The notes under the pieces are model-generated. The model made no database searches. It was not told the DNA's origin and saw nothing but the letters and a program-made list of their open reading frames with translations. The position numbers were made by a program, and so were the translations under genes. This document shows positions 7,400-15,536 of a DNA stretch of 25,137 nucleotides, in pieces. The stretch is taken from the NCBI GenBank assembly GCA_021812105.1, contig JAKAOQ010000006.1, forward strand, positions 1 to 25,137. Direction: 5' to 3'. Within the stretch, counting starts at the first letter, position 1. Each line of letters opens with the position of its first letter. Origin of the DNA: Microcaldota archaeon (lineage in GTDB: Archaea > Micrarchaeota > Micrarchaeia > Micrarchaeales > Micrarchaeaceae).

Positions 7400-8374
7400 G
7401 TGAGATTTGAATTCAGCGCGGGCTTGCTTATCCACAAACGCGGACCCGAAGGGCCGCTATTCTTGTTTTTGAGGAGGGAGGATGGTTTCCTTGATATACC
7501 CAAGGGCCACATAGAAAAAGGGGAGAACGCGAGGGAAGCCGCGATCAGGGAGACATTGGAAGAAGCAGGGATAAGAGAAGAGAACACAGATCCTTTTTAC
7601 AGATACGACTACCGGATCTGGTTCTTATATAGGGGCGAAAAAATCAAAAAGAAGATTTCTGTTTTCCTCGCAGAAACCGATGATGACGTGAAGGTAAAGA
7701 TATCGTACGAGCACGAAGGATACGTATGGCTTGGCTACAAAGATGCTGAAAGGGCGAAGCTCTTCAAGGACGAGAGGCTGCTGCTCAAAGACGTTCACAC
7801 TTACATGGACAAAAAAGAGGAAATGGAAAAGCTCAACGTCGATTACAAAGCGATGCCCAGCCGTCACAGGTCTTGGCGTCTAAGCGGCAGATTTGTAAAG
7901 GGCGAAGGCCCGGTAAACGCCAAGGTTGTAGTGGTGGGGCAGGCACCGGGCGCCTTCGAGGATGCTGAGGGAAGACCGTTTGTAGGGAGGAGCGGCGTTC
8001 TTCTGAATCACCTGCTAGAGCTCGCCGGGCTCAGGAGGGATAAGGTTTACATAACGAGCGTTGTGCAGTTCTTCCCTCCCAAGAACAGACTGCCCAGCGC
8101 GTCAGAGGTAAACGCTTGCAGGAGCTACCTGATCAGGCAGATAGGGATAATAAAACCGAGGTTGGTGATAACTCTGGGCAACCTTTCGGCGTCCGTGCTG
8201 CTTGATGGGGGGAGAGTAATGAAATCCCACGGCAGCGTAGTAAGAAAAGACGGGATTATGTATTTCATAACGCTGCATCCGGCGGCCGCGGTAAGGATAA
8301 AGCGCAACATGCCGATTATAGAAGACGACTTTAGGAAGCTGAAGGTATTGGTAAGGGAGCTGCACGTTGCCTAG
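7400..8374 (+). CDS. Nudix hydrolase fused to family-4-like uracil-DNA glycosylase (Fe-S cysteines lost)
   Basis: Two DNA/nucleotide-sanitation domains in one 324-residue chain. Residues 1-140 form a Nudix domain: the box G-x5-E-x7-REx2EExG is complete at 36-58 (GHIEKGE ... RETLEEAGI). Residues about 150-324 resemble family 4 uracil-DNA glycosylase: GQAPGAFED (180-188), GRPFVGRSG, VYITSVVQFFPPKNR, LVITLGN and HPAA (293-296). Family 4 enzymes bind a 4Fe-4S cluster with four cysteines; here only C240 remains, the others being replaced (for example F224 where VKCRPP is usual). Start: GTG at 7364 is possible, but GTG at 7400 follows GGTG (7391-7394) and begins right at the Nudix fold. It follows the archaeosortase directly, likely in one transcript. 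Substrates are unknown. Confidence 0.85.
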   Translation: MRFEFSAGLLIHKRGPEGPLFLFLRREDGFLDIPKGHIEKGENAREAAIRETLEEAGIREENTDPFYRYDYRIWFLYRGEKIKKKISVFLAETDDDVKVKISYEHEGYVWLGYKDAERAKLFKDERLLLKDVHTYMDKKEEMEKLNVDYKAMPSRHRSWRLSGRFVKGEGPVNAKVVVVGQAPGAFEDAEGRPFVGRSGVLLNHLLELAGLRRDKVYITSVVQFFPPKNRLPSASEVNACRSYLIRQIGIIKPRLVITLGNLSASVLLDGGRVMKSHGSVVRKDGIMYFITLHPAAAVRIKRNMPIIEDDFRKLKVLVRELHVA

Positions 8375-9813
8375 GCTTTTTTACCGTTCCCTTCCCTTTT
8401 CTCCATGGGGAAAAGTATTACCTCTTTTATCGAAGTTTTGTTTGTAAGCAGCATGATGAACCTGTCTATCCCGAGGCCCAGTCCCCCGGTAGGCGGCATG
8501 CCGTACTCCATGGCTTCCACGAACGCCATGTCAGTAGGTTCGGCCTCTTTATCGCCCATCCTGCTCTTCTTGGCCTCTTCCTCGAAATTGCGTCTCTGTA
8601 TTATCGGGTTGTTGAGCTCCGAATAGGCGTTGGTGAGCTCCATAGCGCCGCAGTACATCTCAAATCTTTCTACAACCCGGGGATCGCCCCTCTTGGGTCT
8701 TGTGAGCGGTGATGTCTCTTTTGGAAAGTCCACAACGAAAGTCGGCTGCACGAGTTCGGGCTGGACCAGCATGCTGAACAGCCTGTCGTATGCGTGCGCC
8801 CTGTGCCTCTTGCCTTTCTCGAATCTGGCGCCAGATTTCTCAGCTACAGAAAATAGCTCCTCGTCGCTCATGGAGAGCACGTCCTTCCCGACCTTCTTGT
8901 TTATGCTCTCTATGTAGCCGATCCTGCTGAAGGGTTTCTTGAACTTTATCGTTTTGTCTCCGTAAATAAGCTCGTCTTTTCCGTACAGCTCCTTCACCAC
9001 GTAGAGCATGAGGTCCTCAGACAGCTTCATCATATCCTCATAATCCGCGTACGCCTGATACCATTCTATCATTGTGAATTCGGGGCTGTGCTCGCTGTCC
9101 AGGTCCTCGTTCCTGAAGTCCTTGCATATCTCGTAGACCTTGTCGAACCCACCTATTATCAACCTCTTTAGATACAGCTCGTCGGCTATTCTTAGGTAGT
9201 CTTCCTCCCCAAGCGTGTTGACGTACGTCTTGAACGGTTCGGCGTCGCCTCCGCCGTAGAGCGGCTGTATTACCGGGGTCTCGAACTCTATAAACCCTTT
9301 TCCGTCGAGGAATTTTCTGATAAGCGCTATGGTCCTGCTCCTTGTCACGAACACCCTTCTCGCCTCCTCGTTAAGCATAAGGTCAAGGTACCTTTTCCTG
9401 TACCTGAGCTCTGTATCCTTTAGCCCGTACCATTCCGTGGGCATAGGCCTCAGCGCCTTAGCGAGCAGGCTAAACTTCTTTACGTTGACGCTTATCTCTC
9501 CGGGCTTTGTCTTGAATACGACGCCCTTTATTCCGATTATGTCCCCCTTGTTTAGAGACTTTATCGAATCAAAGTCTTCACCGAGGTTCGCGTAGTCGAA
9601 GTAGCCCTGTATCTTGCCGCTCGAATCCAGTATGTCTGCAAACACCAGCTTCCCTGATTTCCTTATAGACATCACCCGGCCCGCGATGGACACCTCCTTG
9701 CCTTCGTAGGACTGGTAGCCGGACCTTACGTCGGCTGCTTTTGCGTCAACATCGTAAGAATAAGGAAGGGATGATATGAAGCCCGATAGCTCGTCTTCGT
9801 TCTCTACAGCCAT
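8371..9813 (-). CDS. lysS: Lysyl-tRNA synthetase, class II
   Basis: Charges tRNA-Lys with lysine. The 480-residue protein has an N-terminal OB-fold anticodon-binding domain (about 35-140, beginning YEGKEVSIAGRVMSIRKSGK) and a class II catalytic core. Motif 2 is in FRNEDLDSEHSPEFTMIEWY and motif 3 in GGLGLGIDRFIMLL near the C terminus. Length is normal. Many archaea use the unrelated class I LysRS instead, so the class II enzyme is a lineage marker. The stop codon overlaps that of the convergent Nudix-UDG gene in the palindrome CTAG (8371-8374). The ATG at 9813 is used. Confidence 0.96.
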   Translation of the reverse strand: MAVENEDELSGFISSLPYSYDVDAKAADVRSGYQSYEGKEVSIAGRVMSIRKSGKLVFADILDSSGKIQGYFDYANLGEDFDSIKSLNKGDIIGIKGVVFKTKPGEISVNVKKFSLLAKALRPMPTEWYGLKDTELRYRKRYLDLMLNEEARRVFVTRSRTIALIRKFLDGKGFIEFETPVIQPLYGGGDAEPFKTYVNTLGEEDYLRIADELYLKRLIIGGFDKVYEICKDFRNEDLDSEHSPEFTMIEWYQAYADYEDMMKLSEDLMLYVVKELYGKDELIYGDKTIKFKKPFSRIGYIESINKKVGKDVLSMSDEELFSVAEKSGARFEKGKRHRAHAYDRLFSMLVQPELVQPTFVVDFPKETSPLTRPKRGDPRVVERFEMYCGAMELTNAYSELNNPIIQRRNFEEEAKKSRMGDKEAEPTDMAFVEAMEYGMPPTGGLGLGIDRFIMLLTNKTSIKEVILFPMEKREGNGKKA

Positions 9814-9866
9814 GTAATCATTCTGTTACAAAACGCAACCGCCGCAGAACGGCATTTAGTATTCCT

Positions 9867-9887
9867 AAACAAGTTATTTATTTGTTT
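9867..9887 (-). promoter_or_regulatory. lysS promoter TATA inside an inverted repeat
   Basis: AAACAA (9867-9872) and TTGTTT (9882-9887) form a perfect 6-bp inverted repeat enclosing the TATA-like TAAATAAC on the minus strand. The spacing predicts transcription starting near 9850-9855, about 40 bases before the lysS ATG. The repeat may be an operator or simply the symmetric surroundings of an AT-rich box. Confidence 0.4.
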
Positions 9888-9892
9888 CCCGT

Positions 9893-9948
9893 AAAAAAGA
9901 GGGCACCTCCCTGGCAATTTTTAGAGGGCACCTGCCCTGACGGGCAGG
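9893..9948 (-). terminator. Tandem hairpins with U-run after the winged-helix gene
   Basis: Just past the stop of the minus-strand regulator gene, the transcript can form a 7-bp hairpin CCTGCCC-GTCA-GGGCAGG (9948-9931). A second small hairpin AGGG-AGGTG-CCCT (9912-9900) is followed by CTTTTTT (9899-9893). Both units contain the direct repeat AGAGGGCACCT (plus strand 9898-9908 and 9923-9933). A U-run is the usual archaeal termination signal; the role of the hairpins is inferred. Confidence 0.5.
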
Positions 9949-9954
9949 CCCGCT

Positions 9955-10491
9955 CTATTGTGGAGGTGATACAATTAGTGTGTTAGTCGCCTTGCCAGCA
10001 TCATATTTGTAATACACTTTCTTGCCAAGCTGATACCTCTCCAGTATCCCCATCTTGAACAGCTTGTTGAGCCGCGCCGAAGCGGCATTCTTGCCCCTAT
10101 AGTTGAGCTTCTTTCTTATGTCTTCGGCGCAGGCCATGCTGTGAGGTGAAAGCTGCACGGTCTGTACTATTCGCGTGTCAGCTTCGGAGAGGAGAGTTTC
10201 TTTAGCGATCTTTGCGGGTTCTGCCTCGGAATTGGACTCGGTTTCTGGAAGCGGCGTGTTGAGCACCGTTTCTATCTTGTTTATACCTTCGGCGATGCCC
10301 CTCAGCAAGAGAGTTGTCTTCTTGTTCTCATCTATCATGTATTTTAGCAAGGCGAAAAGGTTGGAGTTGGTGTCGTTGCTCTTCTCGTTCTGATACACAA
10401 GATCCTTGGATTTGCTGGACACTTCCGATATCTCCTTCAGGCTTTTCCTTATCCTTAGGAGCTCGTTTTCGATCGTGTTCTTGGATCTCAT
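9955..10491 (-). CDS. Winged-helix DNA-binding protein with N-terminal coiled coil
   Basis: Probable transcription regulator of 178 residues. Residues about 1-90 are charged and helical (RIRKSLKEISEVSSKSKDL onward), compatible with a dimerising coiled coil. Residues about 100-165 form a winged helix: ADTRIVQTVQLSPHSMACAEDIRKKL, then the recognition-helix region KNAASARLNKLFKMGIL and the wing ERYQLGKKVYYKYD. GGGGAG precedes the ATG closely. A perfect box A at 10570-10577 and two TCATGA palindromes in the leader suggest autoregulation. No specific family name can be given, and its targets are unknown. Confidence 0.75.
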   Translation of the reverse strand: MRSKNTIENELLRIRKSLKEISEVSSKSKDLVYQNEKSNDTNSNLFALLKYMIDENKKTTLLLRGIAEGINKIETVLNTPLPETESNSEAEPAKIAKETLLSEADTRIVQTVQLSPHSMACAEDIRKKLNYRGKNAASARLNKLFKMGILERYQLGKKVYYKYDAGKATNTLIVSPPQ

Positions 10492-10510
10492 TCACTCCCC
10501 AACGAAAGCA

Positions 10511-10538
10511 TCATGACACATCCATTCATGTATCATGA
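10511..10538 (-). promoter_or_regulatory. Candidate operator: two TCATGA palindromes
   Basis: TCATGA occurs at 10511-10516 and 10533-10538, with TTCATG (10525-10530) between. The centre-to-centre distance is 22 bases, two helical turns. The sites lie immediately downstream of the transcription start predicted from box A (about 10547), where a bound repressor would block the gene's own transcription. Confidence 0.45.
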
Positions 10539-10569
10539 CTGAATCACGATAGAATTGTGAGAGAATAGA

Positions 10570-10577
10570 TATTTAAA
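10570..10577 (-). promoter_or_regulatory. Box A of the winged-helix gene
   Basis: On the minus strand this reads TTTAAATA, an exact TTTAWATA match, predicting initiation near 10547 and a leader of about 55 bases. Confidence 0.6.
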
Positions 10578-10666
10578 CCTTGCTTTGTTCGCATAAAATG
10601 CTAGGATTAGCGGAATTATAGTGAAAGTGGCGCTCCATCGAGGGTAAATACGTTAGCACAACAAAG

Positions 10667-10674
10667 ATTATATA
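10667..10674 (+). promoter_or_regulatory. TATA box of the KH-domain gene
   Basis: ATTATATA, within AGATTATATAGTTT, predicts initiation near 10697 and a leader of about 33 bases before the ATG at 10730. The remainder of the 238-base divergent gap between 10492 and 10729 holds only the elements listed for the winged-helix gene. Confidence 0.5.
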
Positions 10675-10729
10675 GTTTACTGCTTTTAGATAGAGTTACC
10701 CGCTAGGAACAAACACCATTAACGATTAT

Positions 10730-11236
10730 ATGCAACAAGTGTACATACCAAGGGAAAGGATAGAGAAGCTCAGAGAACGCAAGAAGCTCATCGAAAGGCT
10801 CGAGAAGGAGTGCTCTTGCAGCATCAGCTTCGGGGATGGCAACTATCTCGACGTAGCGGGGGACGCCTTCGGCGAATACACGGCGAGGAACGTCCTGTTC
10901 GCTTTCGGCAGGGGTTTCGACGAGCGCGTAGCGCTCAAGCTGCTCAACGACAAGTATTATCTGAGTACCATAGACCTAATGCAAATATTCAAGAACAAGA
11001 ACAGGATGCGCGAGATAAAGGCCAGGATAATAGGTATAGGAGGCAAGACAAAAAGGTACATAGAGACCGTAAGCTCATCCGATCTTAGCATCTACGGAGG
11101 GACGGTCTGCATAATAGGAGATATGAAAGCGATACACGAGGCCGAAGCCGCGGTGAAGACGCTCATAAACGGTGGTTCGCACAGGAAGGCGTACGAGAGG
11201 ATGGAGGCACAGCACAGAGGCGACAAATCTTTATAG
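10730..11236 (+). CDS. KH-domain RNA-binding protein (archaeal Pno1/Dim2/Krr1-like)
   Basis: Archaeal relative of the eukaryotic small-subunit assembly factor Pno1 (Dim2), which binds the 3' region of small-subunit rRNA. The 168-residue protein has a first, degenerate KH-like unit (about 15-75) and a second with the GxxG loop in RIIGIGGKTKRYIE, followed by the typical GDMKAIHEAEAAVKTLINGGSHRKAYERME. Length is normal. It is followed after about 80 bases by top6B on the same strand. A role in ribosome assembly is by family only. Confidence 0.9.
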   Translation: MQQVYIPRERIEKLRERKKLIERLEKECSCSISFGDGNYLDVAGDAFGEYTARNVLFAFGRGFDERVALKLLNDKYYLSTIDLMQIFKNKNRMREIKARIIGIGGKTKRYIETVSSSDLSIYGGTVCIIGDMKAIHEAEAAVKTLINGGSHRKAYERMEAQHRGDKSL

Positions 11237-11318
11237 GCTATCTCACAATCATGATAGTAAGTAATTGAACCTGTAGGAAGGCCAGGTTTTGTTGAACCCT
11301 ATATGGCGACTGATTAGA

Positions 11319-12953
11319 ATGGAACCCCTAGCAGCTGACGAGATATTCAAGGAATTCAGGGAGCACTCGATAGCCGAATTTTTCAAGAAGAACAGGCAGA
11401 TGCTCGGGTACTCCAGCCCGGTAAGGGCGCTCGTTACCGTTGTGCACGAATACGTTACAAACTCGGAAGACGCGTGCGAAGAGGCTGGCATACTGCCAGA
11501 CCTCGAAGTCAGGATAGACAGGATCTCCGACAACAGGTACAGAGTAAAAGTGACGGACAACGGACCCGGGATACCCAAGGCTTTCCTTGGCAAATCTCTG
11601 GCTGTTATACTGGCCGGCACCAAGTTCCACAGGTATATGCAGCAGAGGGGACAGCAGGGAATAGGAGCCGCGGGATGCACCCTATTCTCACAGCTGACCA
11701 CGGGCAAACCCGTAAGAGTCGTCTCGTATACGGGGAAGGGAAAGGCTTATTCGTGCGAAGTATCGATAGAGGCGACGAACAACAAGCCGATCGTAAAGGA
11801 TATTGCGGAATACGATCCCGCGGGAGCAGTGAGGGGCACAAGCGTTGAGGGGGAGTTCGCCGAGGTGAAGTATGAAAACAGCGACCACGGAGTGTACGAG
11901 TACCTCAAGAGGACCGCACTCTCGAATCCCCACACCCAGATAAAGCTCATAGATCCGGACGGAAAGGAAACGGTGTTCATGAGGTCTGTAGAGAGCCTTC
12001 CGCAGAGGCCGAGACCAACCAAACCACACCCTCTCGGTCTTTCGATAAACGACCTTCTCGACTTCGCGCACGCGAGCAGCAGCAGGAAGATATCGAGCTT
12101 CCTTGTAGACACGTTTGCCAGGACGTCGCAGGGGAAGGTCGATGAACTCAAAGGGATTGCAAAAAACGTCGACTTCGGAAAGGAACCGAAGACGCTAACG
12201 TGGGGTGAGGCAGAAGAGCTCATAAACGCCATAAAATCGACGAAATGGATAGCGCCGGACGCTTCGTACATAATAGCTATAGGGAAGGAGCAGGTCGAGA
12301 AGGCGATGAAGAATATCCTCGCCCCGGACTTCATACACGTAGTAGAGAGAAAGCCGCAGGTTTTCAGGGGAGGAGTGCCCTTCATAGTAGAAGCGGCCGT
12401 AGCTTTCGGGGGCGGAGCTGGAAAGAAGACCGATGAAGGTTATGAAGGCAACATACTGCGTTTCGCCAACAAGGTTCCGCTTCTTTTTGACAGCGGAAAC
12501 TGCGCCATAACACAGGCTGTGAAATCGATAGACTGGAAGAGGTACGACATAGACATGGAGAAGCAGCCCGTCAGCGTATTTGTGAACGTATCTTCAATCT
12601 ACATACCGTACTCGGGAGTCGGCAAGGAGTCCATCTCCCAGGAGGACGAAATAGTAGAAGAGATAAAGCTGGCTGTTATGGAGGCCGCGAGGGGCGTGCA
12701 GAGATACGTAAGCGGCAAGATGCACGCCAACATCGAGAGCAGCAAGTACAACACCATCATGAGGTACGCGAAACAGCTGGCAAGAGACTTAGGAGACCTT
12801 ACGGGCATCGACCAGAAGAAGCTCGAGGCGGAGCTCGAGAAGCTGGTAGCCAAGCACTACCCCGAGGCGAAGGAGGCAAAGCGTAGAGAGGAAGAGGAAA
12901 CTGCGGAGAGCAAAGGAGACGACAGCGAAGGCGTGGACGATGCTGCCGAATGA
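11319..12953 (+). CDS. top6B: DNA topoisomerase VI subunit B
   Basis: GHKL-type ATPase subunit of type IIB topoisomerase, which passes one duplex through another to relax and unlink DNA. From the ATG at 11319 the protein has 544 residues. The Bergerat fold shows the N-box EYVTNSEDA (N48), DNGPGIP (about 80-86), and the glycine-rich lid GQQGIGAAG (about 111-119). Helix-two-turn-helix and transducer regions follow, and the C terminus is an acidic, disordered-looking tail (EEEETAESKGDDSEG). A TTG start at 11289 would add ten residues with no family match (MLNPIWRLIR), so the ATG is preferred. Subunit A, often adjacent, is not in this window. A TATA-like CTTTATAG lies near 11229-11236. Confidence 0.97.
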   Translation: MEPLAADEIFKEFREHSIAEFFKKNRQMLGYSSPVRALVTVVHEYVTNSEDACEEAGILPDLEVRIDRISDNRYRVKVTDNGPGIPKAFLGKSLAVILAGTKFHRYMQQRGQQGIGAAGCTLFSQLTTGKPVRVVSYTGKGKAYSCEVSIEATNNKPIVKDIAEYDPAGAVRGTSVEGEFAEVKYENSDHGVYEYLKRTALSNPHTQIKLIDPDGKETVFMRSVESLPQRPRPTKPHPLGLSINDLLDFAHASSSRKISSFLVDTFARTSQGKVDELKGIAKNVDFGKEPKTLTWGEAEELINAIKSTKWIAPDASYIIAIGKEQVEKAMKNILAPDFIHVVERKPQVFRGGVPFIVEAAVAFGGGAGKKTDEGYEGNILRFANKVPLLFDSGNCAITQAVKSIDWKRYDIDMEKQPVSVFVNVSSIYIPYSGVGKESISQEDEIVEEIKLAVMEAARGVQRYVSGKMHANIESSKYNTIMRYAKQLARDLGDLTGIDQKKLEAELEKLVAKHYPEAKEAKRREEEETAESKGDDSEGVDDAAE

Positions 12954-12977
12954 GGGCGGCGGCCCGGCATAATCGGA

Positions 12978-15359
12978 TTATGTTATCTGCTCCCCGGGGT
13001 TATCTGCGTCGATAAGTTTTATGAACCCTGAAGACAGGTACATCTTCAGCTCCTCCGCTTCACGGCTCGTAGAAGAATAGATCTTTGACCTGAACTCGTC
13101 CAGCTTGTCGGCGTTAAGGAAAGCCACGAACATACTGACGTCTGGATACAGCGTTATCTTGCGGAACTTGCTGGAATCCGAATATATCACTATATATACC
13201 CTGTCACCGCGTATCGTTGCGACCATGTCCGCCAGGTTGCTCGCGTCGAGGTCCGAGAAGATGAACGTGTTTGAGACAAAGAATGTCCTTAGTTTTTTGA
13301 ATGTGGCGAGGTAATCCGGATCGTGGCCGCTCTGCTCTACCCAGTAGGCCGGCATGTAAAGCCCGTCGCGCTCTATCAAAAGCTTGTTGGCCTGAAGCTT
13401 GCTGAGTATCATGTCTATGTTGTTGTACGTAAGGTTGACCGGTACGTTGCCAAACCTTATGTAGTTTGCTATAGCGCTCTTTATCTCCTTCTTTGACAGC
13501 GGCATGAACTTCCAGTGGTAGTACATGTTGAGCTTGTCAAAAGCGCCGAGCAGCTCCTTGGACTGCAACTTTATCTGCGTCTTGGCCTGAGGAGGCAGCA
13601 TCGGCACGTCTATATAGAATTCGTCCCTGTTCGGCGCCCTTACGAGCACCAGCATCAGGAAGACTATTATCGCAACTACCGCAAGCTCTACGTACTGCTT
13701 ATTTATCTTGAGCACCTGCGGCGGGTTGTAAAGGGAATACGTGAAGTTCTCGGAGAACATACCTATGGAGAAGTTCACGCTGCCGAACATCTGCGGCGAA
13801 CCTCTGGGCAGCGTGTACACTATCGTGCCGTTCGACACGACTCCGCTCTCTGGATAGAGCTTGTTCGCGTTTATCGTGTAGTTTATGCCTGATATCGGCA
13901 CCCCACTGTCTGATATGGAGAAGGTGAAGGTGCCGGAAGAAAAGTTCTTCACTACCGGGCTTATAGTTAGGGGCGGAACGTAGACGAGGGCATCGCCGTA
14001 CCTTTTGTTCGACAGCCCCTGGAGCGATGCTACGTAGCTCCCGGGCCCGAGCGGTATACTCATGTACTTTATGAATGTAAAGTTCCCAGAAGCCGATAGG
14101 GGCGGCAGCGGTATCGAGAGCACGCTCTCGCCGTATAGATTGTATATCGTGAGGTGCGGCTCTATCGATACAGGAGAAGATGAATTCGTGAATATCTGCA
14201 TCTGCACGTTGATGTTGGAATTGGGTGTTATGACTCCAGGGAGGGATAGCGTTCCGTTTATCGCAAAGCTTGGTTCAAAGTTAGAGTAGTAGAAGAAGGA
14301 GTTAGACGTGTCTGAGAAGCTCGAGTTGGTATACACCGCTAGCCTTCCGTAGCTGCTGTCCAACTGCGAGAGCATAGAACCGCCGTAGCTTATCATCGGG
14401 GTTTCAAGCAGCAGCCCGCTGCTGCCGGTCGAGAACGCGTAGTAACTCGTTGGTACGGGTATTCTCTCATAACCGCTCGAGTAGTATGGAAGCCAGAAGA
14501 GCGACGCAATAGCCCTGGATACGTCAGACGCTGAATCCGATGCGCTGCTCCACGAATTCAGATAGTTGGAAAACGCCACTATGGAGCCGCTGCCAACGTT
14601 CTCGTACGTGGAATTGTAATACGGATGGCCGTTTAAGAATGAGAAAGTGGGGGCAGAAAAATAAAATGTGCTGTTCGGTATCGTGCCCGGCTGTATTTTG
14701 CCGGAGTACTGCGATGTCTTCAGGAACGTTGGTAGGGAATAGACGGGGGTAATCACGCTCCCCTGCAGCAGCACGTTCGAGAAGTTCCTGCCTATGTATA
14801 CTATGCTGGTGCCCTTCGATAGCAGATAGTCTATGACCGTCATGTTTGTGTTTTCATACGGCTGCAAGAAGACGCCAGGCAGCAGGCCGTTAGGGACCAC
14901 GAGCACAGAATCGTTCTGTATCCCGGTCACGTTCTGCAGCGATACGCCGACGAGCGAGCTCTGGTTCGCGATTACGCCGTAGTGGTACAGGCCGGTAGCA
15001 AGGTCGGAAGTGAACAGGGCGATGTTACCGCATCCTATGCATTCGTTTGTGGTGTTCAGTATGTATACGTTGGAAGGTATGGGCGTCTTGTAAAGGGCCG
15101 CGTACACGTAAAGCGATGAGACGTTCCGCGATGAGTAGTCCAGCAGCAGGTACGGCACGACGGTGCTGAGGTTGCCATAGAAAAGCAGGTCCTGCGAGGA
15201 CACATCCGCACCGAGCGATGGAGGCCCGGTTTTTACTGCGACGGGTATTGTCGGATGTATGCTTGAAAGCTCGATCCTAAGATATACGATCATCGCGACG
15301 ACGAATAGTACCAGGATGACCAGGATTGCTATCATAGTCGTTTTGGTTTTTTTCTGCAT
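12978..15359 (-). CDS. Large membrane-anchored surface protein with cytoplasmic domain, unknown function
   Basis: A 793-residue protein without a recognised family. An N-terminal helix (about 8-28, after MQKKTKTT) is followed by about 525 residues rich in Ser, Tyr, Asn and N-x-S/T sequons, presumably outside the cell; the region about 390-530 looks like beta-sandwich repeats. It contains a CIGC pair near residue 110. A second helix (about 556-574, VVAIIVFLMLVLV) leads to a cytoplasmic domain (578-793) with a winged-helix-like segment (KKEIKSAIANYIRFGN ... ERDGLYMP) and an alpha/beta part (RGDRVYIVIYSD). It is the last gene of the secretion-like cluster, in a transcript with the two small genes upstream. 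Possible roles are adhesin, receptor or outer component of the machine; none is shown. Confidence 0.8.
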   Translation of the reverse strand: MQKKTKTTMIAILVILVLFVVAMIVYLRIELSSIHPTIPVAVKTGPPSLGADVSSQDLLFYGNLSTVVPYLLLDYSSRNVSSLYVYAALYKTPIPSNVYILNTTNECIGCGNIALFTSDLATGLYHYGVIANQSSLVGVSLQNVTGIQNDSVLVVPNGLLPGVFLQPYENTNMTVIDYLLSKGTSIVYIGRNFSNVLLQGSVITPVYSLPTFLKTSQYSGKIQPGTIPNSTFYFSAPTFSFLNGHPYYNSTYENVGSGSIVAFSNYLNSWSSASDSASDVSRAIASLFWLPYYSSGYERIPVPTSYYAFSTGSSGLLLETPMISYGGSMLSQLDSSYGRLAVYTNSSFSDTSNSFFYYSNFEPSFAINGTLSLPGVITPNSNINVQMQIFTNSSSPVSIEPHLTIYNLYGESVLSIPLPPLSASGNFTFIKYMSIPLGPGSYVASLQGLSNKRYGDALVYVPPLTISPVVKNFSSGTFTFSISDSGVPISGINYTINANKLYPESGVVSNGTIVYTLPRGSPQMFGSVNFSIGMFSENFTYSLYNPPQVLKINKQYVELAVVAIIVFLMLVLVRAPNRDEFYIDVPMLPPQAKTQIKLQSKELLGAFDKLNMYYHWKFMPLSKKEIKSAIANYIRFGNVPVNLTYNNIDMILSKLQANKLLIERDGLYMPAYWVEQSGHDPDYLATFKKLRTFFVSNTFIFSDLDASNLADMVATIRGDRVYIVIYSDSSKFRKITLYPDVSMFVAFLNADKLDEFRSKIYSSTSREAEELKMYLSSGFIKLIDADNPGEQIT

Positions 15360-15380
15360 CGCAACTACCGCCCGAACTCT

Positions 15381-15524
15381 CTAAACCTTGGACTGATCCT
15401 GCTTTATCTTGAACATCTTCATAAAAAGCTTGGTCATAAAGTTCTGCTTCTCTCCCAGAGGGTTAACGACGTTGTAGACCCTTATGTAGCGGAGCTTCTT
15501 GTTGATCCTTACTAAATATTTCAT
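15381..15524 (-). CDS. Small basic protein, 47 residues, unknown
   Basis: Reading frame MKYLVRINKKLRYIRVYNVV continuing to QDQSKV, stop at 15381-15383. It begins 12 bases after the stop of the coiled-coil gene and ends 21 bases before the next start, so it fills what would otherwise be the only hole in this transcript. Composition is strongly basic (many Lys and Arg), with an alternating strand-like start and a KLFMKMFKIK helix. No family was recognised; it could bind nucleic acid or the membrane surface. The ATG at 15524 has no clear ribosome-binding site. Confidence 0.55.
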   Translation of the reverse strand: MKYLVRINKKLRYIRVYNVVNPLGEKQNFMTKLFMKMFKIKQDQSKV

Positions 15525-15536
15525 AATATCATTCGG

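Noticed and set aside
12968..12982. Small palindrome CATAAT-CGG-ATTATG between the convergent ends of top6B and the surface-protein gene
   Set aside because: The stem is six AT-rich pairs without a U-run and overlaps a stop codon; too weak to call a terminator.
12978..15359. The 793-residue protein as an archaeosortase substrate
   Set aside because: Its second membrane helix is followed by a 216-residue domain rather than a short basic tail, so it lacks a C-terminal sorting signal.
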